Origin: Clostridia bacterium | GTDB lineage: Bacteria > Bacillota > Clostridia > Christensenellales > Aristaeellaceae | DNA: 64,000 bases | Assembly: GCA_017527065.1 (NCBI GenBank) | Contig: JAFXQO010000001.1 | Coordinates: forward strand, 81,423-145,422 | Direction of reading: 5' to 3' | Part shown: one piece after another, positions 45,121 to 54,246 of the stretch | How the letters are laid out: the number at the start of each line of letters is the position of its first letter | How positions within the stretch are numbered: position 1 is the stretch's first letter | Notes under the pieces: generated by a model | Databases searched by the model: none | What the model was told of the DNA's origin: nothing | Seen by the model: only the letters and a program-made list of their open reading frames with translations | Position numbers and translations under genes: made by a program

Positions 45121-46059
45121 TTACGGAATCTTCCAGTAGATCGAGGGCATGGCGTGGAACTTGGACCAGTCGTAGGGGCTCTCGGCGGTGTCGAGGGGGT
45201 CGCCCGCTTCGTTCTCCTCGCCGTAGGCGGTGCACAGATAGTATTCGCCCGCGCTGAAGCTCAGGCCGTAATCCACCAGCCGTTCGATGTTCTGCAAAAG
45301 CAGGATGCCGCCGCCGCCGTAATCGTGGTTGGGGGCGCGCCGTGTCATGTTCTCCTCCACGAAGCAGAACAGGTTGAGGCTGTCCTTGATCCACACATGG
45401 AAGCATTCCTCTTCGTAGAAAGGATAGAACGCCTTGCGCTCGCTGTAGCGGCGCAGAGACGCCTCCGCCTCGGCGCGGACGGCCGGATCCTCCGAGGAAA
45501 GCCTGTCCTTGAGGCGCTCGCGCATCGCTTCCTGGCTGTCGTCGACGCCGGTACTCGCGCGGCAGGTGATCGCGTCGTGGTAGATGTGCTGGATAGCGAA
45601 GCCGGGGTTATAGTGCCAGAAGATGTGTCCGCCCACCATGCGGCGGCTCAAATGATGGCGGATCGACGGCAGCTCGCGGCCGGGGACTTTGATCGCGCCG
45701 AAGAAGGGCGTCACGCGGATCAGGATGGGATATTCGGGATCGAATCCTTCCTCCATCAGCACGAAGGTGACGAGCCGCTGTTCGGTATCCAGGATCCACG
45801 TGTGGTTGATCTTCCCCTCGCCCGCGGCGGGCATGATGTGCACGAAGTAGGTCGTCTCATCTCCCTTGAGGCATTCGTAGCTTTCCCAGACGTAGCTTTG
45901 GCCTTTTTCGGCAATCTGGATGTTCTCTCCATCCAGGAAATGGAGGGAGTATTCCTTGCCTTCGTCCATGACGACGTGGAAATGCCTGCCGGCCAGCTCG
46001 TAGCACAGCGGCGCGCGGTACTGGCTCAGACCGATGAATTTCCGATTGATCGGGCCCAT
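45121..46059 (-). CDS. MoaF-like protein (tentative)
   Basis: A 312-residue soluble protein. Two similar beta-rich halves contain FIGLSQYRAPLCYELAGRHFHVVMDEGKEYSLHFLDGENI and YVWESYECLKGDETTYFVHI, then HHLSRRMVGGHIFWHYNPGFAIQHIYHD. The layout recalls the MoaF N- and C-terminal domains (calycin-like). The name comes from molybdopterin clusters but the activity is not known. The ATG at 46059 is chosen because AGAGAGG lies 9 bases before it. A sigma-A promoter lies upstream. Confidence 0.5.
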   Translation of the reverse strand: MGPINRKFIGLSQYRAPLCYELAGRHFHVVMDEGKEYSLHFLDGENIQIAEKGQSYVWESYECLKGDETTYFVHIMPAAGEGKINHTWILDTEQRLVTFVLMEEGFDPEYPILIRVTPFFGAIKVPGRELPSIRHHLSRRMVGGHIFWHYNPGFAIQHIYHDAITCRASTGVDDSQEAMRERLKDRLSSEDPAVRAEAEASLRRYSERKAFYPFYEEECFHVWIKDSLNLFCFVEENMTRRAPNHDYGGGGILLLQNIERLVDYGLSFSAGEYYLCTAYGEENEAGDPLDTAESPYDWSKFHAMPSIYWKIP

Positions 46060-46103
46060 TGTCAACATCCTCTCTTCGTTGTATGTCACCTCATGTTAAG
46101 TTA

Positions 46104-46133
46104 ATTATAGGCGCTGACCTCCGCCTTTGTCAA
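46104..46133 (-). promoter_or_regulatory. Sigma-A promoter of the MoaF-like gene
   Basis: Minus-strand TTGACA (46128-46133), an 18-base spacer and TATAAT (46104-46109). Confidence 0.85.
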
Positions 46134-46239
46134 GACAATGGCGCCATCCGCTTGCAGCCCGCCCTGTTTTCTTTTATTCGCTTTGTCCGGGATGTCCCGC
46201 GATACTGCACGCAGTGTTAAAATATATTTACTTGCAGGA

Positions 46240-46268
46240 TTGACTATAATCCAAGGTTGATGTATACT
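46240..46268 (+). promoter_or_regulatory. Sigma-A promoter of the peptidase/kinase relic operon
   Basis: TTGACT (46240-46245), a 17-base spacer and TATACT (46263-46268), 34 bases before the TTG start of the 26-codon ORF. Confidence 0.8.
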
Positions 46269-46302
46269 ATGTGAAGATAGATTAGCTTCAGGAGGCGTGC
46301 CG

Positions 46303-46383
46303 TTGAGCGAATTCAGGAAAACAATGGATGGCACTGGATCAATGATTCAGGACACCTCAGGAATGAGGTGTCCTCTTGTCTAA
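46303..46383 (+). CDS. 26-residue ORF, candidate leader or precursor peptide
   Basis: TTG start with a perfect AGGAGG 7 bases upstream; the peptide begins MSEFRKTMDGTGSMIQ and ends with CPLV. It is the first ORF of the operon that continues with an S24/S26 peptidase and a broken HPr-kinase/PqqD relic. The 3' half of the ORF is inside a strong hairpin. It may be a RiPP precursor (or its remnant), a regulatory leader peptide, or accidental. No family is recognised. Confidence 0.4.
   Translation: MSEFRKTMDGTGSMIQDTSGMRCPLV
46349..46380 (+). terminator. Terminator/attenuator hairpin within the 26-codon ORF
   Basis: AGGACACCTC-aggaat-GAGGTGTCCT, a perfect 10-base stem, followed by the T-containing CTTGTC. 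It lies between the promoter and the peptidase gene, a place for attenuation. Confidence 0.6.
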
Positions 46384-46407
46384 GGGATATATAAGGAGGA
46401 TTTCGCA

Positions 46408-46866
46408 GTGAAGCAGCAGCTGTCGATTCCGGATTGGCATGAAATGGCCAAGAATGGAATCAACATGCCTGTGCGGACCCTTATACACGGGGGCAGTATG
46501 TTTCCGCTGATCCGGATGGATCGGGACTATGTGACGATCGTTCCGGTGACGGGAAGCGTCTCTGCAGGAGATATTGTACTCTTTGCCAGTTCGGGCGAAG
46601 AACGATATGTGTTGCACAGAGTGTGGAAGGTTCGGAATGGAGCGGTGCTCACCTGGGGCGATAACTGTCGGGCCGCGGACGGCTGGCTGCCGCTGGATGC
46701 GATATGGGGCAAGGTTACGCTGATTGAGCGCGGCATGAAGAAGATTCATCCGAATCCCGTAAAAGGGCTCAGACTTGCCGGAATATGGCATTTTGCGGGC
46801 GTGGGATACCGTTTTGGCAGACGGATTCTGGCGGGAATCAGGCGGCGACTTATTATTGTCAGATGA
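46408..46866 (+). CDS. S24/S26-family (signal peptidase I-like) peptidase
   Basis: A 152-residue protein. HGGSMFPLI supplies the catalytic serine (about 30) and RYVLHRVWKV a His at the place of the usual lysine, as in SipW/Sec11-type enzymes. No N-terminal membrane anchor is seen; the C-terminus is basic and weakly hydrophobic. Proteins like this recur beside PqqD and HPr-kinase genes in RiPP clusters of Firmicutes. GTG start with AAGGAGG 8 bases upstream. GC is lower than the neighbours. Confidence 0.75.
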   Translation: MKQQLSIPDWHEMAKNGINMPVRTLIHGGSMFPLIRMDRDYVTIVPVTGSVSAGDIVLFASSGEERYVLHRVWKVRNGAVLTWGDNCRAADGWLPLDAIWGKVTLIERGMKKIHPNPVKGLRLAGIWHFAGVGYRFGRRILAGIRRRLIIVR

Positions 46867-46897
46867 CAAAACGCCGGAGCGGGAAGGGGGATAAGCA

Positions 46898-47616
46898 TTG
46901 TTTTATAAAATCGCGGAGATCGTTTTTTGTTCAGAGCTTAGCCTGCCTTCGTTTAAAGCATTTGAATGCAGTCCATCCGATCCTGACGCAGTGCTGAAAA
47001 TCTCTGAGGAAACGCCGCAGGACGGCCCCGAAAGCGCCGCGGGTATGTTCGCGATCCGAAGGATAGACGATGGCTGGTTCCTGCACTGGAAAAGCGATTC
47101 AAAGTCGGGACTGATCGTCAGCAGGGATTATGCACAGATGCGGCTTATCAGAAAAACCGGCAGGAAGGGAACCTTTCTTGAAAAGCAATACATAATGATC
47201 GCCCTGGAATGCCTGCTGGCACGAAGGGGATATGTTTCCCTGCATGCGGCGTGCGTATCGATGGATGGTGAAGCGATAGCCTTTACGGGAAAGTCAGGCG
47301 CGGGCAAATCAACCCGGGCTTCAGCCTGGCAGGATGCGTTTCAGGCAACCTTGGTCAGCGGAGACAGGCCGCTGATCAAAATCAATGAGGATGGAGTTGA
47401 AGCCTATGGCGTTCCGTGGGATGGGAAGGAAGCCTGCTATCGCAACGTTCATTATCCGCTGAAAGCGATCTGCGAAGTTCGCCGAAACGGATCGGTCTAC
47501 TGCAGAAAGCTGTCTTTCAGGCAATCACAGACGAATATGCTGTTAACGAAGAAAAAGCCGCGGAAGATTTGGATGAATTGCTGATGAAACTGAAAGAATA
47601 TGGGATGATAGAATAG
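46898..47616 (+). pseudogene. HPr-kinase-like gene broken and joined out of frame to a PqqD-like tail
   Basis: The frame opens at TTG 46898 (GGAAGGGGG upstream). The first 197 or so residues are an HprK/serine-kinase-like protein with P-loop AFTGKSGAGKST (about 128-139), SGDRPLI and GVPWDGKE. Near 47490 homology breaks off and the frame runs to a stop at 47584. In another frame from about 47500, LQKAVFQAITDEY, EEKAAEDLDELL and KEYGMIE, ending at 47616, is the C-terminal part of a PqqD-like leader-binding protein. A deletion removing the kinase end and the PqqD start explains this. Such kinases phosphorylate lasso peptides in known clusters. Confidence 0.7.
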
Positions 47617-47660
47617 GAATAATAAACACATGGGATACTCTCCCGGAAAGGATGGCTTCC

Positions 47661-50120
47661 ATGAAAATCATCACTCTGAACGGCGATTGGACCATGCGCG
47701 AGGCGGGATCTGACGAGAGACACGCCGCGCGGGTGCCCGGCTCGGTGTACGCCGACCTCATGCGGGACGGCTCCATGCCCGATCCGTTCTACCGCGACAA
47801 CGAGGCGCAGGCCTTTGAACGGCTGAAGAAGGACTATGAATACAGCCGGACGTTCACGCTGGACAGCCTGGACGCCAGGCGCGTTCTGCTCAGATGCAAG
47901 GGCCTGGACACCCTGGCTCACGTGAGCGTCAACGGGCAGGCCGTGGGCGACGCGGACAATATGCACGTCACCTGGCTTTGGGACGTGAAGCCCCTGCTGC
48001 GGGCGGGGGAGAACGAGATCGTCGTGCGCTTCGATTCGCCCATCGGCGCGGCGCTGGAGCGCTACGACCGCAGCCCTGGCTGGTGCACGTCGGACGCCAT
48101 TCCGGGCTTTCAGCACGTGCGCAAGGCGCACTGCATGTACGGCTGGGACTGGGGCCCCCGGCTGCCTGACGCGGGCATCTGGCGGGACATCGAGCTTCTG
48201 CTGATCGATGCGGGCTATATCGATTCCGTGCTGGTCACGCAGGCGCATGAGCCGGGCCGCGTGACGCTGACCATCGCGCCGGAGATCGAGGGAGAGGCCA
48301 GGATGTGGCGCGCGGAAGTGACCGGGCCGGACGGACGCTCCTGGACGGTAGAGGACACCGGCGCCTCCTCGGCGCAGGTGGTGATTGACGATCCGCAGCT
48401 GTGGTGGCCTAACGGCTACGGCGGGCAGCCGCTCTACACGGTGAAGGTGACGCTGCTTCACGACGGCGGCGAGCAGGACGCGTGGACGCGGCGCGTCGGC
48501 CTTCGCACCCTCACCGTCAGCCGGGAAAAGGATCAGTGGGGCGAGGAATTCTGCCATATGGTCAACGGCGTGAAGGTATTCGCCATGGGCGCGGATTACA
48601 TTCCGGAGGACAACATCCTCAGCCGGGTGACGCCGCAGCGCTCCCGCCGCCTGCTGGAGGACGCCAAAGAGGCCCACTTCAATTCCATCCGCGTCTGGGG
48701 CGGCGGCTACTATCCGGACGATTTCTTCTACGACATCTGCGACGAGCTGGGCCTGATGGTTTGGCAGGATCTGATGTACGCCTGCGCCTTCTACGACCTG
48801 ACGCCCGAGTTTGAGGCGTCCATCCGTCTGGAGACCAAACAGAACGTGAAGCGGCTGCGCCATCACGCCTCCCTGGCGCTGATCTGCGGCAACAACGAGA
48901 TGGAGATGTTCATGGGGGCGGCGCTGGCCACCACCGTGCAGGGCAAGATGGACGTCATGGCGCCCAAAGCCTTTCACCATTACACCGACTACGTGAAGAT
49001 GTTTGAATACGTTCTGCCCGCCGTGGTGAAGGAGAACGCGCCCGAGACCTTCTGGTGGCCGGCGTCGCCTTCTTCCGGCGGCAACTTCGACAATCCCAAC
49101 GATGAGAACCGGGGCGACGTGCACTACTGGGACGTGTGGCACGGGAAGAAGCCCTTCACCGAGTACCGCAAGTTCCACTTCCGCTACGCCTCGGAGTTCG
49201 GCTTCCAGTCGTTTCCCTGCCTGAAGACGGTGGAGGCCTTCACGGAGCCCGGCGACCGCAACGTGTTCTCCCGGGTGATGGAGCTGCATCAGCGCAACAA
49301 GGCGGCCAACGGCAACATACTGTCCTATATGGCGCAGACCTATCTCTATCCCAACTCCTTCGACGGGCTGCTCTACTGCTCCCAGCTTTTGCAGGCGGAC
49401 GCCATCCGCTATGGCGTGGAGCACTGGCGGCGGCACCGCGGCCGCTGCATGGGGGCGATCATCTGGCAGCTGAACGACTGCTGGCCGGTGGCCTCCTGGT
49501 CTTCTGTCGATTACTTTGGCCGGTGGAAGGCGCTGCACTACGCGGCGAAGCGCTTCTTCGCGCCGGTGCTGCTCTCCGCCGAAGAAGAGGGCGAGCTGAC
49601 CCAGCGCCCCAACGTGGTGGACTTCATCCGGGACGAGGTACGCTGCAGCGTGCGCCTGAATGTGTCCAACGAGACCATGCGGGCCGTGACGGGGCGGGTT
49701 CATTGGGCGCTGCGCACGCCGGACGGCGGAATCGTGCGCGAAGGATACGAGGAACTCACCGTGCCCGCCCTCAGCGCGGCGTGGCTTGAGAAGATCGAGT
49801 TCCCGGAGGCCTCCACCACGGGACACTATGTGAGCTATGAATGGATTGTGGACGGCAAGGCGGCCAGCGAAGGGACGGCCCTGTTCTGCGCGCCGAAGCA
49901 CTTTGAATTTGTCGATCCGCGCCTTTCCGTGCGCGCGGAGGGCGATGAGATCGTGATAAGCGCCTGCGCCTTCGCCCGGTTTGTATGCGTTGAAAGCGAC
50001 GACGCGGACATGCTGCTCAGCGACAACTTCTTCGACATGAACGCCGGCGAGAGGCGCGTGAAGATCCTGCGGGGCCGCGCGGAAAACCTGCGCGCGCGCA
50101 GCGTGTACGATCTGAGATAG
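47661..50120 (+). CDS. Glycoside hydrolase family 2 beta-mannosidase
   Basis: An 819-residue GH2 enzyme. The sugar-binding domain starts ITLNGDWTMREAGSDERHAARVPGSVYADL, the sandwich domain follows, and the catalytic barrel carries acid/base Glu413 (CGNNEMEM) and nucleophile Glu512 (YASEFGFQS). WDWGPRLPDAGIWRDIEL and IRVWGGGYYPDDFF match beta-mannosidases. No signal peptide, so it acts on imported mannosides. The ATG at 47661 has AAAGGA at 8 bases. It trims mannans or N-glycan cores together with the fucosidase and other hydrolases of the window. Confidence 0.93.
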   Translation: MKIITLNGDWTMREAGSDERHAARVPGSVYADLMRDGSMPDPFYRDNEAQAFERLKKDYEYSRTFTLDSLDARRVLLRCKGLDTLAHVSVNGQAVGDADNMHVTWLWDVKPLLRAGENEIVVRFDSPIGAALERYDRSPGWCTSDAIPGFQHVRKAHCMYGWDWGPRLPDAGIWRDIELLLIDAGYIDSVLVTQAHEPGRVTLTIAPEIEGEARMWRAEVTGPDGRSWTVEDTGASSAQVVIDDPQLWWPNGYGGQPLYTVKVTLLHDGGEQDAWTRRVGLRTLTVSREKDQWGEEFCHMVNGVKVFAMGADYIPEDNILSRVTPQRSRRLLEDAKEAHFNSIRVWGGGYYPDDFFYDICDELGLMVWQDLMYACAFYDLTPEFEASIRLETKQNVKRLRHHASLALICGNNEMEMFMGAALATTVQGKMDVMAPKAFHHYTDYVKMFEYVLPAVVKENAPETFWWPASPSSGGNFDNPNDENRGDVHYWDVWHGKKPFTEYRKFHFRYASEFGFQSFPCLKTVEAFTEPGDRNVFSRVMELHQRNKAANGNILSYMAQTYLYPNSFDGLLYCSQLLQADAIRYGVEHWRRHRGRCMGAIIWQLNDCWPVASWSSVDYFGRWKALHYAAKRFFAPVLLSAEEEGELTQRPNVVDFIRDEVRCSVRLNVSNETMRAVTGRVHWALRTPDGGIVREGYEELTVPALSAAWLEKIEFPEASTTGHYVSYEWIVDGKAASEGTALFCAPKHFEFVDPRLSVRAEGDEIVISACAFARFVCVESDDADMLLSDNFFDMNAGERRVKILRGRAENLRARSVYDLR

Positions 50121-50130
50121 GGGGCGCATC

Positions 50131-50523
50131 ATGGAAATCAGCCTTGAAGTACTGCGGGCCATCCTCGACGCCTATCCCTATGAAGTCGTCTTCGTGGATC
50201 GCACGCATACTGTCAGATACATGAACAGAGCCGCAAAACGGCGCTACGGAGAACGGGTCGCGGTTGGAAACAGCCTGTTCAACTGTCACAACGAAAGCAC
50301 GAGGCCCAAGATCGAAGCCTTTTTGCAGCGGGCCGACCAGGGCGAAGGGGAAATGTTTGAAACGCTGAACGGACAGACGGGAGAAAGGGAGTTCTTTACG
50401 CCCGTGCGGGCAGAAGACGGCCGGGTCATCGGATACTTTGAGCGGCACGAATCGCCCTGGAATCGGGACAGCGCCTCCGAACCCGTGGGGGATTACTGGA
50501 AAAGAGCAGACGAAATCGGGTGA
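50131..50523 (+). CDS. PAS-domain protein
   Basis: A 130-residue single PAS domain: ILDAYPYEVVFVDRTHTVRYMNRAAKRRYG, then SLFNCHNESTRPKIEAFLQRADQGE. The NCHN...S stretch resembles the HPP-type PAS found with DUF438, where a His can hold a cofactor. No output domain is present, so it is likely a stand-alone sensor or adaptor. It follows the beta-mannosidase by 10 bases and may be cotranscribed. Confidence 0.8.
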   Translation: MEISLEVLRAILDAYPYEVVFVDRTHTVRYMNRAAKRRYGERVAVGNSLFNCHNESTRPKIEAFLQRADQGEGEMFETLNGQTGEREFFTPVRAEDGRVIGYFERHESPWNRDSASEPVGDYWKRADEIG

Positions 50524-50571
50524 GCCTGCCATAGGGACAGCCATGGACTGCGCGTCGCGTTTACGCGGCTA

Positions 50572-50630
50572 CAAAGCGACACCCCATCATACCTCGGCAC
50601 AGCGCCGGAGCGTGATGGGGTGTCGCTTTG
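50572..50630. repeat. Long inverted repeat, 18-base perfect arms
   Basis: CAAAGCGACACCCCATCA (50572-50589) is exactly repeated inverted at 50613-50630, with a 23-base loop that itself folds (CTCGGC/GCCGGAG). It lies between convergent genes and may act as a terminator on both strands, but the T tracts are poor, so a mobile palindromic repeat is also possible. Confidence 0.75.
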
Positions 50631-50696
50631 TCTTTATGACGGAGGAATGTGAGGCTGTTTTTCGCAATGGGAGAGGATCGGGATATCAGCGAAGAA

Positions 50697-52151
50697 TCAT
50701 ACCCCTTCCGTCCTGATGATGAACAGCGTCGTATCGGCCGTTTCGTCCAGATAGCCGTCATAGCGAAGATCGGTCACGGCCTTCACGCGGTCGAGGATTT
50801 CCGCCGCGTCTCCGTCTAGGTATCCCGTCAGCTTCTGCACGGCGTCCTTGTCGAAGGCATCAAGCCCGTTCTTCAGTTGGGCCATGCCATCGCTCAGCGA
50901 CGACGCGCCTTTGGCCAGCTCCGCTGCGCCGCTGTTCAACGCCGCCGCGCCGGTATCCAATTCGCCAGCCCCGCTTGAGACAATCTGCGCGCCCTGCGCC
51001 GCCTGACCGACTGCGGCGGTATACGCCGCGATGCCGTCTTGGAAGGCCTTCGCGCCGTCCAGCTTGCCGCGCAGCGCCTCGAGCAGCATGTAAGCCTCGC
51101 TGTTCGCGCCGTTTTCTCCAACGGCGGCCTCCATGCGGTCGATCTCGCCGGCATAATTGTCGAGCGTGAGAACGTTCAGTTCAATCCCGGCAGCCTGGAA
51201 CATATCCGAGGAGGCGCTCAGCGTCCCGTTGACCGTTTCCAGAATCGCGGCGACGAGCTGTTCCGCGCCGTCCGTCAGCGCGGCGCTGTTGGCGTCCAGC
51301 TCGCTCAGCCCCTGAGAGAGCGAAGCGGCGCCTTCGTTCAGGGCTTTTGCGCCGGTGGAAAGGCTCCCCGCTCCCGCGGCCAGCTCGTTCGCGCCGCTCA
51401 GCAGGGTGTCTGTGCCGGAGGCCAGCTTGTCCGCGCCGCTTGTCAGCTTGTTCATGGCCATTTTCAGCATCAGGCTGGCGCCTTCAAGCTCGAGGGCGGA
51501 GGGCAGTTTCACATCGGTCACGCCGCCGGGGACGCCGGTCACGACCGTATATGATCCGTCGTTCGTGTAATTCGCCACGTCCGCGCTGATCACCGCCCCG
51601 GCGGGGATGTCGATGTCGAGATCAATATCGTCGTAGCCGCTCACGTTCAGCGCTTCGCCGAGGCCCGGCAGGCCGAAGCAGACCACAGCGCTGGCGCGCC
51701 CCGCGTCAATGACCTTGCCGTTCGTCACTTCCACGTTCGAGCAGACGTCTTTGTCGAGCGGCAGCACCGTTGCCGCCAGGAAGGGAACGGGCATGTCGGT
51801 GCGCTTGCCTTTGACCTTTACCGTGCCCGTAAGGCCGCTCTCATAGTCGATCCGGATCACCAGATGGCCGCTCCTGCCGGCCAGATCCGCGGGCTCGATG
51901 GGCTCGCCGTCCAGCTCATAGCGGATGCTCACGCTGACCGGCAGGGCCCTGTCGCCCTCGCTCTGGGTCGTCGTCTTCGCGCCTGCGTCGTCCGTGACGC
52001 ATTCGCTCACGATCATCCGCAGGGGCTGCCCGGCGGCGTCCGCCAGCACATAGACGGTTTCGTTCTTTTCGTCGGCCAGGGCCGTCGTGGAGCCCAGGGC
52101 CAGCAGCATAATCAGAAGAACGCAGAGACTGCGCTTCATATCGCGTTTCAT
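50697..52151 (-). CDS. Secreted YhgE/Pip-like repeat protein of the efflux operon
   Basis: A 484-residue protein with signal peptide (about 1-26, MLLALGSTTALA). A beta N-terminal domain (about 35-215) is followed by repeated alpha-helical SGADKLASGTDTLLSGANEL and AAGAGSLSTGAKALNEGAASL units (about 225-300 and 395-440), typical of YhgE/Pip-like extracellular coiled regions. It lies directly after the MMPL gene on the same strand and probably forms an extracellular partner of that transporter. AAAGGAG is 8 bases upstream. Confidence 0.75.
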   Translation of the reverse strand: MKRDMKRSLCVLLIMLLALGSTTALADEKNETVYVLADAAGQPLRMIVSECVTDDAGAKTTTQSEGDRALPVSVSIRYELDGEPIEPADLAGRSGHLVIRIDYESGLTGTVKVKGKRTDMPVPFLAATVLPLDKDVCSNVEVTNGKVIDAGRASAVVCFGLPGLGEALNVSGYDDIDLDIDIPAGAVISADVANYTNDGSYTVVTGVPGGVTDVKLPSALELEGASLMLKMAMNKLTSGADKLASGTDTLLSGANELAAGAGSLSTGAKALNEGAASLSQGLSELDANSAALTDGAEQLVAAILETVNGTLSASSDMFQAAGIELNVLTLDNYAGEIDRMEAAVGENGANSEAYMLLEALRGKLDGAKAFQDGIAAYTAAVGQAAQGAQIVSSGAGELDTGAAALNSGAAELAKGASSLSDGMAQLKNGLDAFDKDAVQKLTGYLDGDAAEILDRVKAVTDLRYDGYLDETADTTLFIIRTEGV

Positions 52152-52179
52152 ATTGACGACTCCTTTCTGAAATCCGGCT

Positions 52180-54246
52180 TTATTCCGCCTTCATGCCAAT
52201 CGTTGTGTGGCGCACGAGGCCGTCGCACAGCATGAGCAGCGCGGGCAGGAACAGCAGAACGCAGGCCATGCTGATCAGCGCGCCGCGGGCCAGCAGCATG
52301 CACATGGAGCGCACGATGTCGATCTGGGAATACATGGCCACGCCGAAGGTGGCGGCGAACAGGCCCATGCCGCTGACGATGATCGAGGGCGTGGAGGCTG
52401 CCAGCGCCGCGGTCACGGCGTCCTTCTTCGCCTGTCCCGCCGCGCGCTCTTCCTTGTAGCGCGTGGTCATGAGGATGGCGTAGTCCACCGTCGCGCCGAG
52501 CTGTATCGTGCTGATGACGATGGGCGCGATGAAGGGCAGAGACTGCCCCATGTAGTGCGGGATGCCCAGGTTGATGAAGATGGCCAGCTCGATGACCGAC
52601 ACCAGGATGAAGGGCAGCGACAGGCTCTTTTCTACCAGCAGGATGATGGCGAAGATGGCCAGCACAGACACCAGGCTGACCACCCGGAAATCGTGGTCGG
52701 TGATCTCCACCATGTCCTTGGTGCAGGGGGCTTCGCCGATCAGCATGCCGCTGGGATCGTACTTTTTCAGGATGGCGTTCAGCTGGTCGATCTGCGCGCC
52801 CACCGCGTCGCTGGCCACATGGTATTCGGAGTTCATGAGCAGCAGCTCCCAGCGGTCGCTCTGGAGCAGCTTTGTCAGGGACTGGGGCAGCATCTCCTTG
52901 GGAACGCTGTCGCCCAGCAGGGATTCGAGGCCCAGCACATACTTGACGCCGTCCACCTTTTCCATCTCGTCGATCATGGCGGCCACGTCCTTCTGCGGAA
53001 GGTTCGCGTCCACCAGCGCCATGTGGGTGGAGGCTATGTCAAACTCGTCGCGCAGCTTGTGGTTGGCGATCACGAAGTCGATATCCTGGGGCAGGCAGCC
53101 GGCCATGTCGTAGTAGACCTCGCTGTTGGTTTCGCTGTAGCCGTTCCAGGCGGGCCAGACCAGCAGCAGGAGGATCACGAGGAACGCCGGGAAAGCCTTC
53201 GTCACGCCGCGGGCGAACCGGCCCATGTTCGGGATGACGGAGCGGTGCCGGGTTTTCTGCAGCGGCTTGTCCAGCAGCAGGATGAGCGCGGGCAGCAGAG
53301 TCACGCAGGAGACGACGCCCAGCAGCACGCCCTTGGCCATGACCAGGCCCAGGTCGCGGCCCAGCGTGTAGCTCATAAAGCACAGGGCGATGAAGCCCGC
53401 GATGGTTGTCAGCGAGCTGCCGATCACCGAGGTCAGCGTCTCGCGGATGGCCAGCGCCATGGCTTCCAGCCGGTCGTCCTGCCTGGCGCGCTGCTCGTTG
53501 TAGGCGTTCCACAGGAAGATGGAGTAGTCCATGGTGACGGCCAGCTGCAGCACCGCCGCCAGGGCTTTGGTGATGTAGGAAATCTCGCCCAGGAAGTAGT
53601 TGGTGCCCAGGTTGACGACGATGGCCGCGCCGATGTTCGCCAGGAACACGAAGGGCACCAGCCAGCCGTCCAGGAAGATCATCATGGCGGCGCAGGCCAG
53701 AGCCACGGCCAGTCCCACATAGATGGGCTCCTCCCGCTGGCACAGGTCTTTCAGATCTGTGACCAGTGCGGACATGCCCGCCACGAAGCACTGCCGGCCG
53801 GCGATGGATCTTATCTCGCGGATGGCGTCCATGGTCTCGTCCGCCGAGGTGGAGCTGTCGAAGAATACCGCCATCAGCGTGGCGTTTTCGCTGTTGAAGG
53901 CGGAATAGAGCTTATCCGGCAGCATCTCCATGGGCAGCGACAGGTCGGCGAAGCTGGTATACCAGATGACCGACTCCACATGCTCTACGCCCTCCAGCTT
54001 CGTCTTCAGGGCGTCCACCTCCGCGGCGGGCATGTTTTCCACCACGATGAAGGAGAACGCGCCCTTGCCGAAATCCTCCATCAATTGGTTCTGTCCGATC
54101 ACGGTGTCCATATCCGCGGGCAGATAGTCCAGCATATCGTAGTTGATGCGCGTGCGCGCCATGCCCATCACGGAGGGAATCAGCAGCAGCGCGGCAACGA
54201 TCAGAATCGCAACGCGGCTCCTTACAACCGCTCTCGCAAAACGCAT
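52180..54246 (-). CDS. MMPL-family RND transporter
   Basis: A 688-residue protein with two repeats of one helix, a large periplasmic-type loop and five helices. GLEGVEHVESV-like loop text, TMDYSIFLWNAYNE and TVDYAILMTTRYKEER carry the conserved Asp-Tyr pairs in helices 4 and 10 used for proton coupling. LTTIAGFIALCFM also fits. Likely exports lipids or drugs. It is one base after the DUF308 gene. Confidence 0.9.
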   Translation of the reverse strand: MRFARAVVRSRVAILIVAALLLIPSVMGMARTRINYDMLDYLPADMDTVIGQNQLMEDFGKGAFSFIVVENMPAAEVDALKTKLEGVEHVESVIWYTSFADLSLPMEMLPDKLYSAFNSENATLMAVFFDSSTSADETMDAIREIRSIAGRQCFVAGMSALVTDLKDLCQREEPIYVGLAVALACAAMMIFLDGWLVPFVFLANIGAAIVVNLGTNYFLGEISYITKALAAVLQLAVTMDYSIFLWNAYNEQRARQDDRLEAMALAIRETLTSVIGSSLTTIAGFIALCFMSYTLGRDLGLVMAKGVLLGVVSCVTLLPALILLLDKPLQKTRHRSVIPNMGRFARGVTKAFPAFLVILLLLVWPAWNGYSETNSEVYYDMAGCLPQDIDFVIANHKLRDEFDIASTHMALVDANLPQKDVAAMIDEMEKVDGVKYVLGLESLLGDSVPKEMLPQSLTKLLQSDRWELLLMNSEYHVASDAVGAQIDQLNAILKKYDPSGMLIGEAPCTKDMVEITDHDFRVVSLVSVLAIFAIILLVEKSLSLPFILVSVIELAIFINLGIPHYMGQSLPFIAPIVISTIQLGATVDYAILMTTRYKEERAAGQAKKDAVTAALAASTPSIIVSGMGLFAATFGVAMYSQIDIVRSMCMLLARGALISMACVLLFLPALLMLCDGLVRHTTIGMKAE

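Noticed and set aside
46101-46334. 77-codon minus-strand frame upstream of the MoaF-like gene
   Set aside because: It covers promoters of both strands and lacks a ribosome binding site and coding-like text.
47517-50162. Long minus-strand open frame across the beta-mannosidase
   Set aside because: Antisense shadow; no domain seen and the plus strand has all GH2 catalytic motifs.
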